7,887 nt of DNA, taken from contig JAIXRT010000226.1 of assembly GCA_027485075.1 (NCBI GenBank), positions 1-7,887 of the forward strand. Direction: 5' to 3'. Numbering within the stretch: position 1 is the first letter of the stretch; every line of letters begins with the position of its first letter. The position numbers and the translations under genes were made by a program. The stretch comes from Cytophagaceae bacterium (GTDB lineage: Bacteria; Bacteroidota; Bacteroidia; Cytophagales; Spirosomataceae). A model generated the notes under the pieces. The model searched no databases, was not told the DNA's origin, and saw only the letters and a list, made by a program, of their open reading frames with translations. Of this stretch, positions 7,392-7,887 are shown piece by piece.

Positions 7392-7400
7392 CAGCAAATT
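7386..7400. repeat. Perfect 15-bp palindrome on the purQ -7 box
   Basis: AATTTGC (7386-7392) and GCAAATT (7394-7400) are exact inverted repeats around A7393. The palindrome covers most of the -7 box and the likely start point. A second dyad, GCAA-N3-TTGC at 7350-7360, sits 25 bases upstream near the expected -33 position. This arrangement would suit a repressor site, but AT-rich DNA produces such symmetry by chance. Confidence 0.5.
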
Positions 7401-7414
7401 AAGACAAAGAAGAT

Positions 7415-7887
7415 ATGAAATTTGGTGTGATTGTATTCCCGGGTTCAAACTGCGATGATGATACAGTAGGTGTTATTCAAAGTTTAGGCCATGAAGCTAT
7501 TAAGTTATGGCATAAAGACACGGATTTACAAGGCTGCGACTTTCTTATCGTTCCAGGTGGCTTCTCTTATGGAGATTACCTTCGCTCAGGTGCTATTGCA
7601 CGCTTTTCACCGATCATGGAACATGTCATCGAATTTGCTAAAAACGGCGGCTATTTAATGGGGATTTGTAATGGATTCCAGGTCTTAGTAGAAGCGCACT
7701 TACTTCCAGGTGTCTTATTGCGTAACAACTCGCAGAAATTCATCTCGAAGAATATTTTCCTAAAAGCGGCCACAAACAATGCCCTTTTAACCCAAGAATT
7801 AGATTTAAACAAAGCCTATAAAATACCAATTGCACACGCAGAGGGCCGCTATTTTGCTGATGAAGCGACCTTAGCTTCCTTGCAGGC
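7415..7887 (+). CDS. purQ: Phosphoribosylformylglycinamidine synthase glutaminase subunit, N-terminal 157 residues (cut by window edge)
   Basis: PurQ releases ammonia from glutamine for the FGAM synthase complex (PurS-PurQ-PurL), the fourth step of de novo purine synthesis. The frame from the ATG at 7415 runs to the window end without a stop. Class I glutamine amidotransferase features are clear: VFPGSNCDDDT (7-17), VPGGFSYGDYLRSGAIA (46-62), the nucleophile elbow GICNGFQVL with Cys85 (83-91), LLPGVLLRNNS (96-106) and IPIAHAEGRY (137-146). The family is about 225 residues long, so roughly 70 residues, including the catalytic His and Glu near the C-terminus, lie outside. A free-standing PurQ implies the small-PurL type of complex rather than the fused long PurL of Proteobacteria. 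The start is supported by the promoter 25-30 bases upstream and the canonical MKFGVIVFPGSN beginning. Confidence 0.97.
   Translation, partial: MKFGVIVFPGSNCDDDTVGVIQSLGHEAIKLWHKDTDLQGCDFLIVPGGFSYGDYLRSGAIARFSPIMEHVIEFAKNGGYLMGICNGFQVLVEAHLLPGVLLRNNSQKFISKNIFLKAATNNALLTQELDLNKAYKIPIAHAEGRYFADEATLASLQ

Overview
The window looks like a chromosomal core-gene segment from a low-GC member of the Bacteroidota, probably of the Cytophagales type. Four things support this. There is a secreted protein with a type IX secretion (T9SS) C-terminal sorting domain. The promoters fit the Bacteroidota pattern (TTTG at -33, TAnnTTTG at -7). Start codons lack clear Shine-Dalgarno sequences. The leucyl-tRNA synthetase carries the long insertion before VNWCP that I recall from this phylum. 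The genus cannot be fixed from sequence reading alone.

Layout from left to right. Positions 1-1406 hold the N-terminal half of leuS on the minus strand, cut by the window edge. A 121-bp divergent spacer follows, with a good promoter for a TauE/SafE (TSUP) family membrane transporter at 1528-2481 (+). This transporter converges on, and overlaps by 4 bp, a large minus-strand gene at 2478-4532. That gene encodes a signal-peptide, FG-GAP/VCBS-repeat, T9SS-sorted surface or secreted protein. It is separated by only 46 bp from the divergent murF (4579-5874, +; peptidoglycan precursor synthesis). Next comes ahcY (5981-7297, +; S-adenosylhomocysteine hydrolase) with its own strong promoter and a strong intrinsic terminator. 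Last is the start of purQ (7415-7887, +; glutaminase subunit of FGAM synthase), cut by the right edge.

The genes do not form a single pathway. Each appears to be its own transcription unit, and the set covers translation (leuS), cell wall (murF), the methyl cycle (ahcY), purine synthesis (purQ), anion export (TSUP) and an exported protein of unknown function. A sulfur link between the TSUP transporter and ahcY is possible, but they are not adjacent and I would not lean on it. There is no gene-free stretch longer than 300 bases; the intergenic gaps are 121, 46, 106 and 117 bp.

I saw no RNA gene, mobile element, CRISPR array, phage gene or defence system. Nothing here amounts to a new biological system. 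The items most worth a second look are small dyad symmetries on the ahcY and purQ promoters, and the uncharacterised FG-GAP exoprotein with its cysteine-bearing central segment.
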